Positions 7,562-17,688 are shown, numbered from the stretch's first letter. The stretch is 64,000 bases of DNA from Bifidobacterium colobi (GCF_018555455.1 NZ_JAFEJU010000001.1:496001-560000), one strand, 5' to 3'. Notes: generated by a model not told the origin, from the sequence alone. A program made the numbers and translations.

Positions 7562-8548
7562 TTATTGGCCATCGACGCCGCTTGCAGGAAGGAGTGGCGC
7601 GAAACACAGTCGCTTATACAGTGGAGCCCGCTTTATAGTTCTCGCATCACAGATTTGACGTATTGTTTTACGCGGCGTGAGCTGCACACGTTTTCCGGTC
7701 ACCTCTTGTATTTTCTCCGCGATTCGCCTCGCAAGAGCCTCTTCACGATCTTCATGGCCGATATCCAATTTGGTGACCTGAATGTATTTCCATTTGGCGT
7801 CTTCTATATCTTGACGGCGTTTCGTATCTCCCAGCCATTGCCTCGCATGATGCGAGCCTTCGTATTCGATGCAGATTTTATACTCCGGATACGCAAGGTC
7901 CAGATAGACGGGCTTACCGCTGCCGCCAAGAAATATGAGGTAATTGACCTGCGGCATATCAAGGCCATAGCGTACGGGCACAAGCCGTGTGCGCGTTTCC
8001 ATCGAGGAGTCTGTTCCGCTGCGCGCAACGAGCAAAGCACGGCGGCAATTGTTGTATCCGCGAAATAGTCGGGTGTTCGTCCCCTCGTTTTTGGCCTCCT
8101 GTACTTGTTGGTACACGCTATCCAAATACATCGCGAGATCATCGGTAGTAGTTCGTCGCAGCCGTCTATCGCGGCGCATCATGGAATCCACTAACACTAT
8201 GAGTTCTTCCAGATCCAAGTAGCCGGACAGCATTGCCCATGTGCAAGCCGGCGATGTACAGGTGAATTGGCCGTCAACAGTGACTGTATCTATTGAAAAT
8301 GGCCATACAACTGCGGTGATTCCCTTTACGCGTCGTTTGGCATTGGGATGGGGTACCGCTACGACAGTTGATTGCATAATACGCTGATGATTGCTTGCGA
8401 TTCTTGGCATTTCGACAGACAACAGTTCGAGCGCTGTGGTCAAAGCGTATGGAGCTCTCCATGCCGTTCGCTTGTGGATTGCCGCGCAAACGTCCATGCG
8501 CTGGTATTTCACCGTGGTCAATTCGGTCAATGTAAATGAATCACCCAT
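7562..8548 (-). CDS. AbiEi-like / DUF559 (Vsr-fold) protein
   Basis: The protein is 328 residues. The N-terminal half resembles actinobacterial proteins annotated as AbiEi-type (type IV antitoxin-like). The C-terminal half resembles DUF559, a Vsr/restriction-nuclease fold: ETRTR (184-188), LDLAYPE (D217), CIEYEGSHH (E228, H233) and D241-xxRRQDI. The acidic residues are in the expected order for a nuclease-like site. No partner toxin gene is adjacent. The start follows GAAGGGGTGG; an upstream ATG at 8602 lacks one. The gene lies between inverted composite repeats. Activity is inferred only from residue pattern. Confidence 0.7.
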   Translation of the reverse strand: MGDSFTLTELTTVKYQRMDVCAAIHKRTAWRAPYALTTALELLSVEMPRIASNHQRIMQSTVVAVPHPNAKRRVKGITAVVWPFSIDTVTVDGQFTCTSPACTWAMLSGYLDLEELIVLVDSMMRRDRRLRRTTTDDLAMYLDSVYQQVQEAKNEGTNTRLFRGYNNCRRALLVARSGTDSSMETRTRLVPVRYGLDMPQVNYLIFLGGSGKPVYLDLAYPEYKICIEYEGSHHARQWLGDTKRRQDIEDAKWKYIQVTKLDIGHEDREEALARRIAEKIQEVTGKRVQLTPRKTIRQICDARTIKRAPLYKRLCFAPLLPASGVDGQ

Positions 8549-8767
8549 AACAACCACCCCTTCGTGATGTGTTCGGCACTGTGGGTATGAGTGTAGAGGC
8601 ATACGCCCGTGTTTGTCTACCGCCCTCTTTTTTCGGTGGATAAATGTGGATAACTAGGTGGATAACTAGGTCTGCGGGTCTTGAATCCCCCGAAATGCCG
8701 CTCTGTACACATCAATACACGTGATGATTGCATGAGCATGAGCGCACACTGACTCCAGTTCAGTGGC

Positions 8768-10330
8768 ATGATGACGATTATGGGTAGCTTGCTTCATATC
8801 GTCAATGCCGGTGTTCCTGGGACGGAAGACCGCGTGAATATTGCCGTGCGGGATGGTGTTGTTGTCGGCGTGCGTCCGGCTAATGAGGGTACTGCGGACG
8901 CTGATGCCCGAATCAGCGCAAGCGGGCTAAATGCGAATGCAGATGAAACCACGATTGACGCAGATGGACTTTGGATTATTCCCGGCTTGTGGGACTGCCA
9001 TACGCATTTCACGCAGTGGGCCAAAACGCTGGGGCGCTTGGATCTGATTGGCGCGCGTTCAGCCTCTGAAGCGATGGCCATGCTGCGGACGCATCTCGAT
9101 GAACGTCGCGCTGCGGGCACGCTTGACCCCAATGCATTCGTGGTGGGCATGCGCTTCCGCCACTCGCTATGGTCCGATGATGAACAGCCCACGCTTGCCG
9201 CCATCGATGCAGTGACCGGCGAGCAGCCGGTGGCGCTCTCCAGCGCGGATATGCACTGCGGTTGGGTGAATTCCGCGGCCGCCCGACGCCTCGATGTACA
9301 TGTGGACGAACACACCGGACTTGTTGGCGAGCTCGAATGGTTCGACGCCTATACCCAATTCGACAAGGCGCCCGGCGCCGCCGAAGAAACCGACCGGCTG
9401 TTGCGCGAAGCGGAGCGAGACGCAGCCTCCAAAGGCATCGTAGGCATTCGCGATTATGAGATGGCCGAGAACATCGATACGTGGATTGGTCGCTTCGCAG
9501 CCGGCATCAACACACTGCGCGTCGACGCCGGCGTATACCCCGAGCGAATGCAGGATGCCATTGCTGCCGGCTGGCACACCGGCAAACCGCTACCCGGCAG
9601 CAATGGCCTAGGTCGTGTAGGCGCGATGAAACTTATTTCCGACGGCTCCCTGAACACCCGTTCCGCCTACTGCTCCACCTCATACTCCGGCATTGAACCA
9701 CCGACCTACGGCACGTTGAGCTACACGCCGCACCAAATCGAGGATTACATGCGGCTCGCCACCGAACATGACTTCGATATTGCTTGCCATGCCATCGGTG
9801 ATGAAGCGAACACCATTGTGCTCAATGCGGCGGCGGCAACCCATGCACACGGTTCCATCGAACACGCGCAAATGCTCAAGCCGGTTGATATTCCACGATT
9901 CGCCGAACTTGGGCTCACGGCCAGTATCCAACCGCAGCATGCAATGGATGACCGTGACGTCATCACACGGTTCTGGGCCAACCCAGCCGGTATCCCGTAC
10001 CCGTTCCGTGCGCTGTACGATGCCGGCGCGAAGCTCCGCATGGGTTCCGATGCGCCTGTTGCGCCACTTGACCCGTGGCTTGCCATTTCCGCTGCCGTAT
10101 TCGGCACGGAAAGTTCGGACCGTGATCCATTCCAGCCTGAGCAGTGCCTTCCGGTCACAACGGCACTGGCTGCATCAACGGACGTTGGACGAGACCGTCT
10201 TGAAGCAGGAGATCCGGCAGATATGGTGTTGCTCGATGCTGATCCGTATGCAGCAACCACCCCGGAAACCATGCGTGCCATGCCGCAGCATGTGGCGATG
10301 ACTTTCGTGGCTGGAAAACGCGTCTATTAA
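8768..10330 (+). CDS. Amidohydrolase family protein (YtcJ-like)
   Basis: This 520-residue cytosolic metal-dependent hydrolase carries the N-terminal metal motif DCHTH (His78, His80), later HAIGDEA and GSIEHAQ, and the C-terminal SDAPVAPLDPW. The final part shows a composite beta-sandwich ending MTFVAGKRVY. Members hydrolyse amide or formamide-like bonds; the substrate here is unknown. The start could be 8768, 8771 or 8780, and no clear ribosome site separates them. It is divergent from the DUF559 gene, and both lie inside the inverted repeats. Confidence 0.85.
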   Translation: MMTIMGSLLHIVNAGVPGTEDRVNIAVRDGVVVGVRPANEGTADADARISASGLNANADETTIDADGLWIIPGLWDCHTHFTQWAKTLGRLDLIGARSASEAMAMLRTHLDERRAAGTLDPNAFVVGMRFRHSLWSDDEQPTLAAIDAVTGEQPVALSSADMHCGWVNSAAARRLDVHVDEHTGLVGELEWFDAYTQFDKAPGAAEETDRLLREAERDAASKGIVGIRDYEMAENIDTWIGRFAAGINTLRVDAGVYPERMQDAIAAGWHTGKPLPGSNGLGRVGAMKLISDGSLNTRSAYCSTSYSGIEPPTYGTLSYTPHQIEDYMRLATEHDFDIACHAIGDEANTIVLNAAAATHAHGSIEHAQMLKPVDIPRFAELGLTASIQPQHAMDDRDVITRFWANPAGIPYPFRALYDAGAKLRMGSDAPVAPLDPWLAISAAVFGTESSDRDPFQPEQCLPVTTALAASTDVGRDRLEAGDPADMVLLDADPYAATTPETMRAMPQHVAMTFVAGKRVY

Positions 10331-10390
10331 CGCATATGGGGATTGCCCGCATGCGTCATTTAAGCCGACTCCAGGTCTGAAGAAAGACTA

Positions 10391-10594
10391 TCTCGCTTAC
10401 AAGGGGTTGATTTTCGTCTTCCGGAACATCTATCTGCTCTACAAGGGGTTGTTGAGTGTCTGCATACGTCGTATGCAGACACTCATGGCACCGTCATTCT
10501 GCCATTTTCAAGGCCTTGATACTTAGCGAGGAACCCCTTGTAACGCAGTTAGACCTCCGCCGAAGCCAAAATCAACCCCTTGTAAACGAGTTAG
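10391..10594 (-). repeat. 204-bp composite palindromic repeat, copy B (inverted)
   Basis: This is the inverted copy of 7245-7448. Boxes lie at 10399, 10441, 10532 and 10574 (again 42/91/42) and the palindrome at 10454-10484. Most of the sequence is conserved between copies, including the GTTCCGnnAGnC segment. The segment 10595-10807, between it and the putP gene, holds only short ATGAGCCCAT repeats. Confidence 0.9.
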
Positions 10595-10807
10595 TCGCAT
10601 ACGCCGGAGCCATGCCCATGAGCCCATACCCATGAGCCCATGAAAAATACCGAAGAGCAGCGCACCCCGCAAACCTCGCGTATGTCCAGATCTAAATCGA
10701 TATCTTGAGGAACCGGAGCATCTCGATTGAGTTCAATTGGGGCTAATAGCGAACGCAGCTCTGCCGATAATGCCTCAATGACCTGCCAGCTTTACCGCCC
10801 CATGCGC

Positions 10808-12448
10808 CTACTTTTCGCCGCGAACCTCAGCCTCCATGGCTTCCATCGGCTCGTCGACCAGCACAGAGCCAGAAGGCAGTGTGCCGGGCAGCGGGTCATC
10901 CATGTAGTGGTCGAATTCGTAGAGCATTCGCTCATTGGGCTTCTCCGTGAGCAGCGACACCACCACGATGCACAGCAGCGAAATCAGGAACGCGGGCAAC
11001 AGCTCGTAAATGGCGAAGATACCGCCCAACGGCTTCATCACGTTATGCCAGAGCAGCACCGCAGCCGTGCCGGAAAGCATGCCCGCCACTGCGCCGGCCT
11101 TATTGGCCCTGCGCCAATACAGCGAGCACAGCATGAGCGGGCCGAAGGATGCACCCAGACCGGCCCACGCGTAGGAAACCACTTGGAAGATCGAGGAGTT
11201 CTGATCGTAGGCCACCAGCACACCGAAGATGAACATGAGCACCAGTGTCAAGCGCGCCACGATCATCACCTGACGGTCGGAAGCCTTTTTGTGGAACAGA
11301 CCGCGGAAGATGTTCTCGCCCATCGCGGATGCGCCGATGATCATGTAGGAGGAGCTGGAACTCATCGAAGCGGCGAAAATACCGGACACCACCACACCGC
11401 ACATGAAGCTCGGCAGCAAGGTCTGCGCCAGCACGATGAAGATTGTTTCGGCATCCGTGGAAGTGAGCAGATGCGTCGGCATCATGGCGCGTCCCACCAA
11501 ACCGATGCACACGGCGCTGGCCAGTGAGAGCACGCACCACAGGGTGGCAATAATACGGGATTTGCGCACTTCCTCAACGCTGCGAATCGAGAGGAATCGC
11601 ACCAGCACTTGCGGCATGCCAAAGTAGCCAAGGCCCCATGCCAGCATGGAGACGATGGTGATGATGCCGTATTCGCGCGGCTCTCCGAACACTGCACGAC
11701 CAGCCTCAACCAGCTGGCGACCACTCTCCGGGTCAAGCTTGGGAGACGCCACATGGGTGCCGGAAAGGTAGCCGGGAATGGACTGCAGGAATGCCACGGT
11801 GTTTTCGATGCCGCCGGCATTCGCCACGGTGCCGATGAACACCACGGCGAGCGCGAAGAACATCAAAAGCCCCTGGATGAAGTCGGTCATCACCACGGAA
11901 AGGTATCCGCCCACCACGGTGTAGACGAACACCACAAGCGCGCCGAGAATCATCATCAGGTGGTAGTCAAAGCCGAACAACGTAGCGAACAGCTTGCCCA
12001 CGGTCACAAAGCAACTGCCCACATACACGCTGAAGAACACGAGGATGATGATCGCGGCGATGGTGGAGATCACGCCTTTGGTGTCGTGGAATCGCTTGGC
12101 GAAGAAGTCCGGGATGGTGATGGCGTCGCCGGCCACCACCGAGTAGCGGCGCAGGCGGCGCGCCACGATCTTCCAGTTGAGATACGTGCCGATGGCAAGG
12201 CCCAACGCGGTCCACAGCGGATCGGCGGCACCAGTGAAGTAGGCGAGGCCCGGCAAGCCCATGAGCAGCCAACCGGACATGTCCGAGGCTTCGGCGGATA
12301 GCGCGGTCAGCCAGGGTCCAACACCGCGGCCGCCGGCGAAGTATTCCTTGGAGGATGAGTTGGATCGCTTGGAATACACGAATCCGATGGACAGCATGGC
12401 CGCAAAATAGATGACCATGGCCAGGAGAATCCAGAAATCGCTTGCCAC
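10808..12448 (-). CDS. putP: Sodium/proline symporter
   Basis: This 546-residue SSS-family transporter has about 13 hydrophobic helices. PutP-like features include SSSKEYFAGGRGVGPWLTALSAEASDMSGWLLMGLPG near residues 30-70 and the sodium-site region with SSSSSYMIIG. It imports proline, or a closely related solute, with Na+. The start is a GTG preceded by AAGGCGG. The hydrophilic C-terminal tail is acidic. It appears monocistronic. Confidence 0.93.
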   Translation of the reverse strand: MASDFWILLAMVIYFAAMLSIGFVYSKRSNSSSKEYFAGGRGVGPWLTALSAEASDMSGWLLMGLPGLAYFTGAADPLWTALGLAIGTYLNWKIVARRLRRYSVVAGDAITIPDFFAKRFHDTKGVISTIAAIIILVFFSVYVGSCFVTVGKLFATLFGFDYHLMMILGALVVFVYTVVGGYLSVVMTDFIQGLLMFFALAVVFIGTVANAGGIENTVAFLQSIPGYLSGTHVASPKLDPESGRQLVEAGRAVFGEPREYGIITIVSMLAWGLGYFGMPQVLVRFLSIRSVEEVRKSRIIATLWCVLSLASAVCIGLVGRAMMPTHLLTSTDAETIFIVLAQTLLPSFMCGVVVSGIFAASMSSSSSYMIIGASAMGENIFRGLFHKKASDRQVMIVARLTLVLMFIFGVLVAYDQNSSIFQVVSYAWAGLGASFGPLMLCSLYWRRANKAGAVAGMLSGTAAVLLWHNVMKPLGGIFAIYELLPAFLISLLCIVVVSLLTEKPNERMLYEFDHYMDDPLPGTLPSGSVLVDEPMEAMEAEVRGEK

Positions 12449-12640
12449 ACTAACCGCCTTACATCAGGGAAATGGCTCTGCCCTTTTCGTTGGATTCCTT
12501 GGCCGGGAAAGCCGTCGGCACCAGCCGGCTCAAGGGATTATCGGGAAACAAGTCACCAAGCAAATGCCGGTATGACTGTGTCGGAGAGCCTTTGCAATAA
12601 ATCTTTCTCTGAGGCTGACCTTCCCTGAACACACGGACAA

Positions 12641-12681
12641 AGCGCCACCAATGAGACGATTGTGTCTCAGAGTGTGGCGCT
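12641..12681 (-). terminator. Terminator hairpin downstream of thrE-like gene
   Basis: AGCGCCAC pairs with GTGGCGCT, with an internal TGAGAC/GTCTCA stem. It lies just past the minus-strand exporter gene. Confidence 0.6.
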
Positions 12682-12720
12682 GTATGTGATTCTGCGAGAT
12701 TTGGAGGGTGCTGAAATGTC

Positions 12721-14595
12721 TTAAATGTCGTAGCGCCAGGACTTATCGGTGATCACACGGGCCATCGCCAAACCGATTGGAAGGCAGATGATGACCATGA
12801 ACGCCTTGAACGCCCAGTCCAATGCGGTCAGCGTATCGAACGAGCCCAAGTGGAACATGGCCTGATACATGTACAAGCCCGGCACCATGATCACGATGGA
12901 CGGCACGGTCAGGCAGATGCGCGGATAGCCGAAGTGCGGTGCCAACCAGCCCTTGCGCACAGACGAGCGCCAAGCCGTGGCGAGCAGACCGGCCAGCAAA
13001 GCGCCGATGAACGCGCCCGCCTCGGCTGGCACGCCATGGTCGACGATCTCCAGTCGCAGCGTATCGGTGATGGCACCGATGGTAGCGGCGACGAGGCACA
13101 TGCGCTGCGGCGAATTGAACATGATGGAGAAGCCCCAAACCCCGAGGAAAGCAAACACGAAGCGCAATGCACCGTTCACCCACACATTGAGACCAAGCGG
13201 TTCGAATCCGGTCGGGTTGAGGTGCACGATCGAAGCCACCATCCAGCCGGCGAGTGTTGCCATGAGCACGATGCACAGGAAGTACGCCAATCGCTGGATG
13301 CCCGAGGGGAAGTCGATTTTCGCCATATCGAGGCCGCTGGTAATCAGCGGGAAGCCGGGGATAACGAACAGCATGGCGCCGATATACGCCGTATCGTGCT
13401 GCAAGGCGATCGAATCGAACAGGCCAATCAAACGCAGGGTGCCAGTGCAGGCCAGCGCAGCCACGGCCACGCATACGAAGGTGACGAAGAACTGGTTCAG
13501 ATGATGCGCGAACAGCCGGCGACGCAGCCAATGGCCCAGGCCGGCGCCCACAAACGCGCCAATCATGTCGTAGGGGCCGCCGCCCAGCAGGAACACGAAG
13601 GATGCGCATGCGATGGCAGATGCCAAACCGGCAAAAGCCGGTGAGTACAGCGGCTTGCGATGCTCGATCATGTCGAGTCGCTCATGTGCCTGTCGCACGG
13701 TGATGCCGGGCGCGTTCTTCGGCTTGCCCTCGGTGTCCACGTAGTCGAAATGTTCGGCATATTCCTTGGGCGGCTTTCGGTTGGCGAACTTGCGCTTGCG
13801 CTGTGCCGCTGATTCTTTGGTTGGCGACTGCGGCGCTTGGCTCTGTTCAGCGGCACGCGCCGCTTCACGAGCCTGCTCGTCCGCAGCGCGGGCGGCCAAG
13901 GATTGGGTCATTGCCGATTGCGACCAGTCCTTTTCGTGCACGTGCAGCTGATGTGCGCGCGGGTCGCCGGGATCGGTGTGGCGGCTGGCGTCTTCAAGCG
14001 CGTCAAGTACGGCGTCTTGGCCGGGCTTGGCATCGTCGTGTTCAGACTTCTCTTCTTTGCGTAGCTGCTTGGAGAGGTCAGCGGAGACCTGCGAGGCATC
14101 CTTCGCATCGAGATGCTGCATCAGCCCTTGGGAGACTTCAGGCTGCACATGGTACATCGATTCTTCGCCAAGGTTCACGCTGAACCAGTCGGCATAATGC
14201 TCGAGCAGCCAGATGCGCTCGGTGTTCACGCCGGTGGTCGGCAGGTCGATGACTTCGGTGATGCGATCCTTGCCGTCGGTGCAGGCTGCTTCGATGTCGG
14301 TCAGGTTCACGTCGGCGCGCACGTGCACGCCCAATGGGTAGGCGATGCGGTGCATCATTTCGCGTACGCGGAACGAACCGGTGCCTGCGCTCAAATCCAG
14401 CAGACCGACGCGTACGATCACACTGGCTTTGGCGGCAATGCCTGCCTCGGCGATGGGCTTGTCCCAATCGCGCTCGATGTCTTCCATGTCCAGCGGAATG
14501 GAGTGGGTATGGAAATGCTGAACGGCAATGGCCCCATGTTCATTGGGCTTGTGATGCTCCTGATGTGATTCGGTATGGTTCGTCTGCTGTTCCAT
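12721..14595 (-). CDS. ThrE-type threonine/serine exporter
   Basis: The protein is 624 residues. The N-terminal cytosolic part (about 30-135) matches the ThrE/DUF1212 pattern, with the segment ERIWLLEHYADWF. A long charged, low-complexity linker (about 150-280) follows, then about ten hydrophobic helices (about 300-615). ThrE in Corynebacterium exports threonine and serine by proton motive force; the same role is inferred. The linker is longer than I expect for the family. The ribosome site is weak. It is divergent from ppc, with a dyad at 14713-14733 in the shared control region. Confidence 0.88.
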   Translation of the reverse strand: MEQQTNHTESHQEHHKPNEHGAIAVQHFHTHSIPLDMEDIERDWDKPIAEAGIAAKASVIVRVGLLDLSAGTGSFRVREMMHRIAYPLGVHVRADVNLTDIEAACTDGKDRITEVIDLPTTGVNTERIWLLEHYADWFSVNLGEESMYHVQPEVSQGLMQHLDAKDASQVSADLSKQLRKEEKSEHDDAKPGQDAVLDALEDASRHTDPGDPRAHQLHVHEKDWSQSAMTQSLAARAADEQAREAARAAEQSQAPQSPTKESAAQRKRKFANRKPPKEYAEHFDYVDTEGKPKNAPGITVRQAHERLDMIEHRKPLYSPAFAGLASAIACASFVFLLGGGPYDMIGAFVGAGLGHWLRRRLFAHHLNQFFVTFVCVAVAALACTGTLRLIGLFDSIALQHDTAYIGAMLFVIPGFPLITSGLDMAKIDFPSGIQRLAYFLCIVLMATLAGWMVASIVHLNPTGFEPLGLNVWVNGALRFVFAFLGVWGFSIMFNSPQRMCLVAATIGAITDTLRLEIVDHGVPAEAGAFIGALLAGLLATAWRSSVRKGWLAPHFGYPRICLTVPSIVIMVPGLYMYQAMFHLGSFDTLTALDWAFKAFMVIICLPIGLAMARVITDKSWRYDI

Positions 14596-14712
14596 GTGAT
14601 TCCCGATCGGTTCGTATTTCGTATGGCATACGCCTGATTAACGTCGATTGACGGCTTTCCCGAGCAATCAAGGTAGCGCGCCGTCTTCCCCGCATACCCC
14701 GACCCTTATCAC

Positions 14713-14733
14713 CATGTCCACGTTATGGACATG
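14713..14733. promoter_or_regulatory. Perfect dyad CATGTCCA-N5-TGGACATG
   Basis: An 8-bp perfect inverted repeat with a 5-bp spacer lies in the 339-bp divergent region between the exporter gene and ppc. Size and symmetry suit a dimeric regulator; the regulator is unknown. Nothing else distinctive was seen in 14596-14934. Confidence 0.5.
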
Positions 14734-14934
14734 AACCAGTCGACATGCGGCTATTGCGCAGGCCGAAAATGGACTTCGTAACCTAAATGGCGATTACCCA
14801 GCGATACACTATTGCCCACACAACAACCACGTTGAATATGGGCTGTGGGCTCGCAACGATTGGCCTCAACAACCGCGGAGGAGCCGCGGACGACCAATAG
14901 ACCGAGCAACCTAATATTCGGCAAAGGAGGTTAT

Positions 14935-17688
14935 ATGGCAACATCCGAAGAACAGATCACTCCGGCTGACGCTGCCATCGTCACCACCGGGACCGGCCGA
15001 AAGGGCCCGGAGGAGCATGATCTTCCCCAAAACCTCAAGTACGACATGGATCTGTGTCTGCGGATTCTGCGTGACGTACTGGGCGAATACAACCCCGAGC
15101 TGCTCGCCACTTTCGATACCGTGCGTAACTACGCGGTCGAGGCCAGCGCTGAGCACTTCGGTGGCGTTGAGGATCCGAACCCCGGCCATGATGGACTGAA
15201 GGCCGCCGTCGAGGTCATCGACAAGATGAACCTGCACGACGCCCAGCTGCTGGCCCGCGCGTTCGCCACCTACTTCCATCTGGCTAACCTCTCCGAGGAG
15301 AACTACCGCGTCTCCGTGCTGCGTCAGCGCGAAAACGAAGTCACTGACGATCAGGCCTATGACCCGGTCAACGAAATGACTTCCGCCTACCATCAGCTCA
15401 TCAATGAGATGGGTCCGGCCAAGGCCAAGGAGCTGCTCGACAAGCTCGAGTTCCACCCGGTCTTCACCGCCCACCCCACTGAGGCTCGCCGTAAGGCAGT
15501 GGAAGGTAAGATTCGCCGCATTTCCGAACTGCTCGAAGAGCACAAGATTCTTGGCGGATCGGACAAGAAGGAGAACTGCCGTCGTCTGTACAACGAGATC
15601 GACGCCCTGTTCCGCACTTCTCCGATCGCGCTGAAGAAGCCGACTCCTGTTGAGGAAGCCGACACTATTCTCGACATCTTCGACAACACCCTGTTCCACA
15701 CCATCCCCAAGGTGTACCGCCGCTTCGACGACTGGGTCCTTGGCGATAAGGCCGGCTTGGTGCCGCCGGTATGCCCGGCGTTCTTCCACCCCGGCAGCTG
15801 GATCGGTTCCGATCGCGATGGCAACCCGAACGTGACCGCCAAGGTCAGCCGTCAGGTGGCCCGCAAGTTCTCCGATCATGTGCTCGCCGCCCTCGAGGAA
15901 GCCACCCGCACTGTGGGCCGCAACCTCACGATGGAGGCCGAGACCACACCGCCGAGCTCTGCGCTGCGCATCCTGTGGAGTCACCAGAAGGAAATGAGCG
16001 AACGCCTGACCGATAAGGCCGCCCTGATTTCCACCAAGGAACTGCACCGCGCAGTCATGCTGGTGATTGCCGATCGTCTGCACTACACCATCGAGCGCGA
16101 CGCCGATCTGATGTACCACAAGTGCGAGGACTACATCGCCGATCTGAAGACCGTGCAGCAGTCCCTGGCTGATGCGGGCGCCAAGCGTTCCGCCTACGGC
16201 CCGCTGCAGGATCTGATCTGGCAGGCCGAAACCTTCGGCTTCCACATGGTGGAGATGGAGTTCCGTCAGCATTCCGTGGTGCATTCCCGCGCCCTTGCGG
16301 ATATCCGCGAGCATGGTCTGCACGGCGAACGCGGCGAGCTGCAGCCAATGACCCATGAGGTGCTCGACACCTTCCGCGCTTTGGGTTCCATCCAGAAGCG
16401 CAACGGCACCAAGGCCGCACGCCGCTACATCATCTCCTTCACCAAGAGCGCGCAGAACATCAAGGATGTCTACGAGCTCAACCGTCTGGCCTTCGCTCAC
16501 CCGGAGGACGTGCCCACCATCGACGTGATCCCGCTGTTCGAGCAGCTTGAGGATCTGCAGAACTCGGTGGATGTGCTCGAGGAAATGATCAAGATCCCCG
16601 AGGTGCAGGCTCGTCTCAAGGCCACCGGCAACAAGCTCGAGGTCATGCTCGGCTACTCCGATTCCTCGAAGGATGCCGGCCCGACTTCCGCAACGCTTGC
16701 TCTGCACTCCGCTCAGGAGCGCATCGCCAAGTGGGCTGAATCGCACGATATTGACCTGACCCTGTTCCATGGCCGCGGCGGTGCCGTTGGTCGTGGCGGC
16801 GGCCCGGCTAACCGTGCAGTGCTGGCTCAGCCGGTTGGTTCCGTGAAGTGCCGCTTCAAGCTCACCGAGCAGGGCGAGGTTATCTTCGCTCGCTATGGCA
16901 ACCCGGTGCTCGCCATCCGTCACGTGGAGTCCGTGGCCGCGGCAACCCTGCTGCAGTCCGCTCCGAGTGTGGAGAAGCGCAACACCGACATGACCGAGAA
17001 GTACGCCGATATGGCGCACGCACTCGATGATGCCGCTCACGAGCGCTTCCTCGATTTGCTGCACACGCCTGATTTCGCTCAGTGGTTCTCCACCGTGACG
17101 CCGCTGACTGAGATTGGCCTGCTGCCGATCGGCTCCCGCCCGGCTAAGCGTGGTCTCGGCGCCAAGTCCCTGGATGATTTGCGTACGATTCCGTGGATCT
17201 TCTCCTGGGCTCAGGCTCGCATCAACCTGGCCGCTTGGTACGGCCTCGGTACCGCATGCGAGAAGTTCGGCGATCTGAAGACGCTGCGCGAAGCCTACGA
17301 GGAATGGCCGCTGTTCTCCACCTTCATCGACAACATCGAGATGTCCCTTGCCAAGACGGACGAGCGCATCGCCAAGATGTACCTCGCTCTGGGCGACCGC
17401 GAGGATCTCAACGAGAAGGTGCTGGGCGAGATGGAGCTCACCCGCAAGTGGGTGCTCGATATCGTCGGCGACAAGTGGCCGCTGCAGCACCGTCATGTGC
17501 TCGGCCAGGCCATCCGTATTCGCTCTCCTTACGTGGATGCACTGTCCGTCACTCAGGTGCTGGCCCTGCGTTCGCTGCGTAAGAAGGTGGATAAGGAAGA
17601 ACTCAGCCAAAGCCAACAGGCCGGATTCATCTATCTCATCCTCTGCACCGTCTCCGGCGTCGCCGCAGGCCTGCAGAACACAGGCTGA
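14935..17688 (+). CDS. ppc: Phosphoenolpyruvate carboxylase
   Basis: This 917-residue enzyme carboxylates PEP to oxaloacetate. It has the catalytic-histidine motif FTAHPTEARR (near residue 177), GSDRDGNP, GYSDSSKDAG, the glycine-rich HGRGGAVGRGGG, and the C-terminal QNTG that is invariant in the family. The start (MATSEEQ) sits behind AAAGGAGG, so an upstream ATG at 14845 is rejected. In bifidobacteria, which lack a full TCA cycle, it supplies oxaloacetate for aspartate-family amino acids. Terminator at 17709-17745. Confidence 0.97.
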   Translation: MATSEEQITPADAAIVTTGTGRKGPEEHDLPQNLKYDMDLCLRILRDVLGEYNPELLATFDTVRNYAVEASAEHFGGVEDPNPGHDGLKAAVEVIDKMNLHDAQLLARAFATYFHLANLSEENYRVSVLRQRENEVTDDQAYDPVNEMTSAYHQLINEMGPAKAKELLDKLEFHPVFTAHPTEARRKAVEGKIRRISELLEEHKILGGSDKKENCRRLYNEIDALFRTSPIALKKPTPVEEADTILDIFDNTLFHTIPKVYRRFDDWVLGDKAGLVPPVCPAFFHPGSWIGSDRDGNPNVTAKVSRQVARKFSDHVLAALEEATRTVGRNLTMEAETTPPSSALRILWSHQKEMSERLTDKAALISTKELHRAVMLVIADRLHYTIERDADLMYHKCEDYIADLKTVQQSLADAGAKRSAYGPLQDLIWQAETFGFHMVEMEFRQHSVVHSRALADIREHGLHGERGELQPMTHEVLDTFRALGSIQKRNGTKAARRYIISFTKSAQNIKDVYELNRLAFAHPEDVPTIDVIPLFEQLEDLQNSVDVLEEMIKIPEVQARLKATGNKLEVMLGYSDSSKDAGPTSATLALHSAQERIAKWAESHDIDLTLFHGRGGAVGRGGGPANRAVLAQPVGSVKCRFKLTEQGEVIFARYGNPVLAIRHVESVAAATLLQSAPSVEKRNTDMTEKYADMAHALDDAAHERFLDLLHTPDFAQWFSTVTPLTEIGLLPIGSRPAKRGLGAKSLDDLRTIPWIFSWAQARINLAAWYGLGTACEKFGDLKTLREAYEEWPLFSTFIDNIEMSLAKTDERIAKMYLALGDREDLNEKVLGEMELTRKWVLDIVGDKWPLQHRHVLGQAIRIRSPYVDALSVTQVLALRSLRKKVDKEELSQSQQAGFIYLILCTVSGVAAGLQNTG

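Noticed and set aside
7245-10594. Insertion sequence with terminal inverted repeats
   Set aside because: The enclosed genes are not transposases and no target-site duplication was evident, so the segment is reported as a repeat-bracketed cassette of unknown nature.
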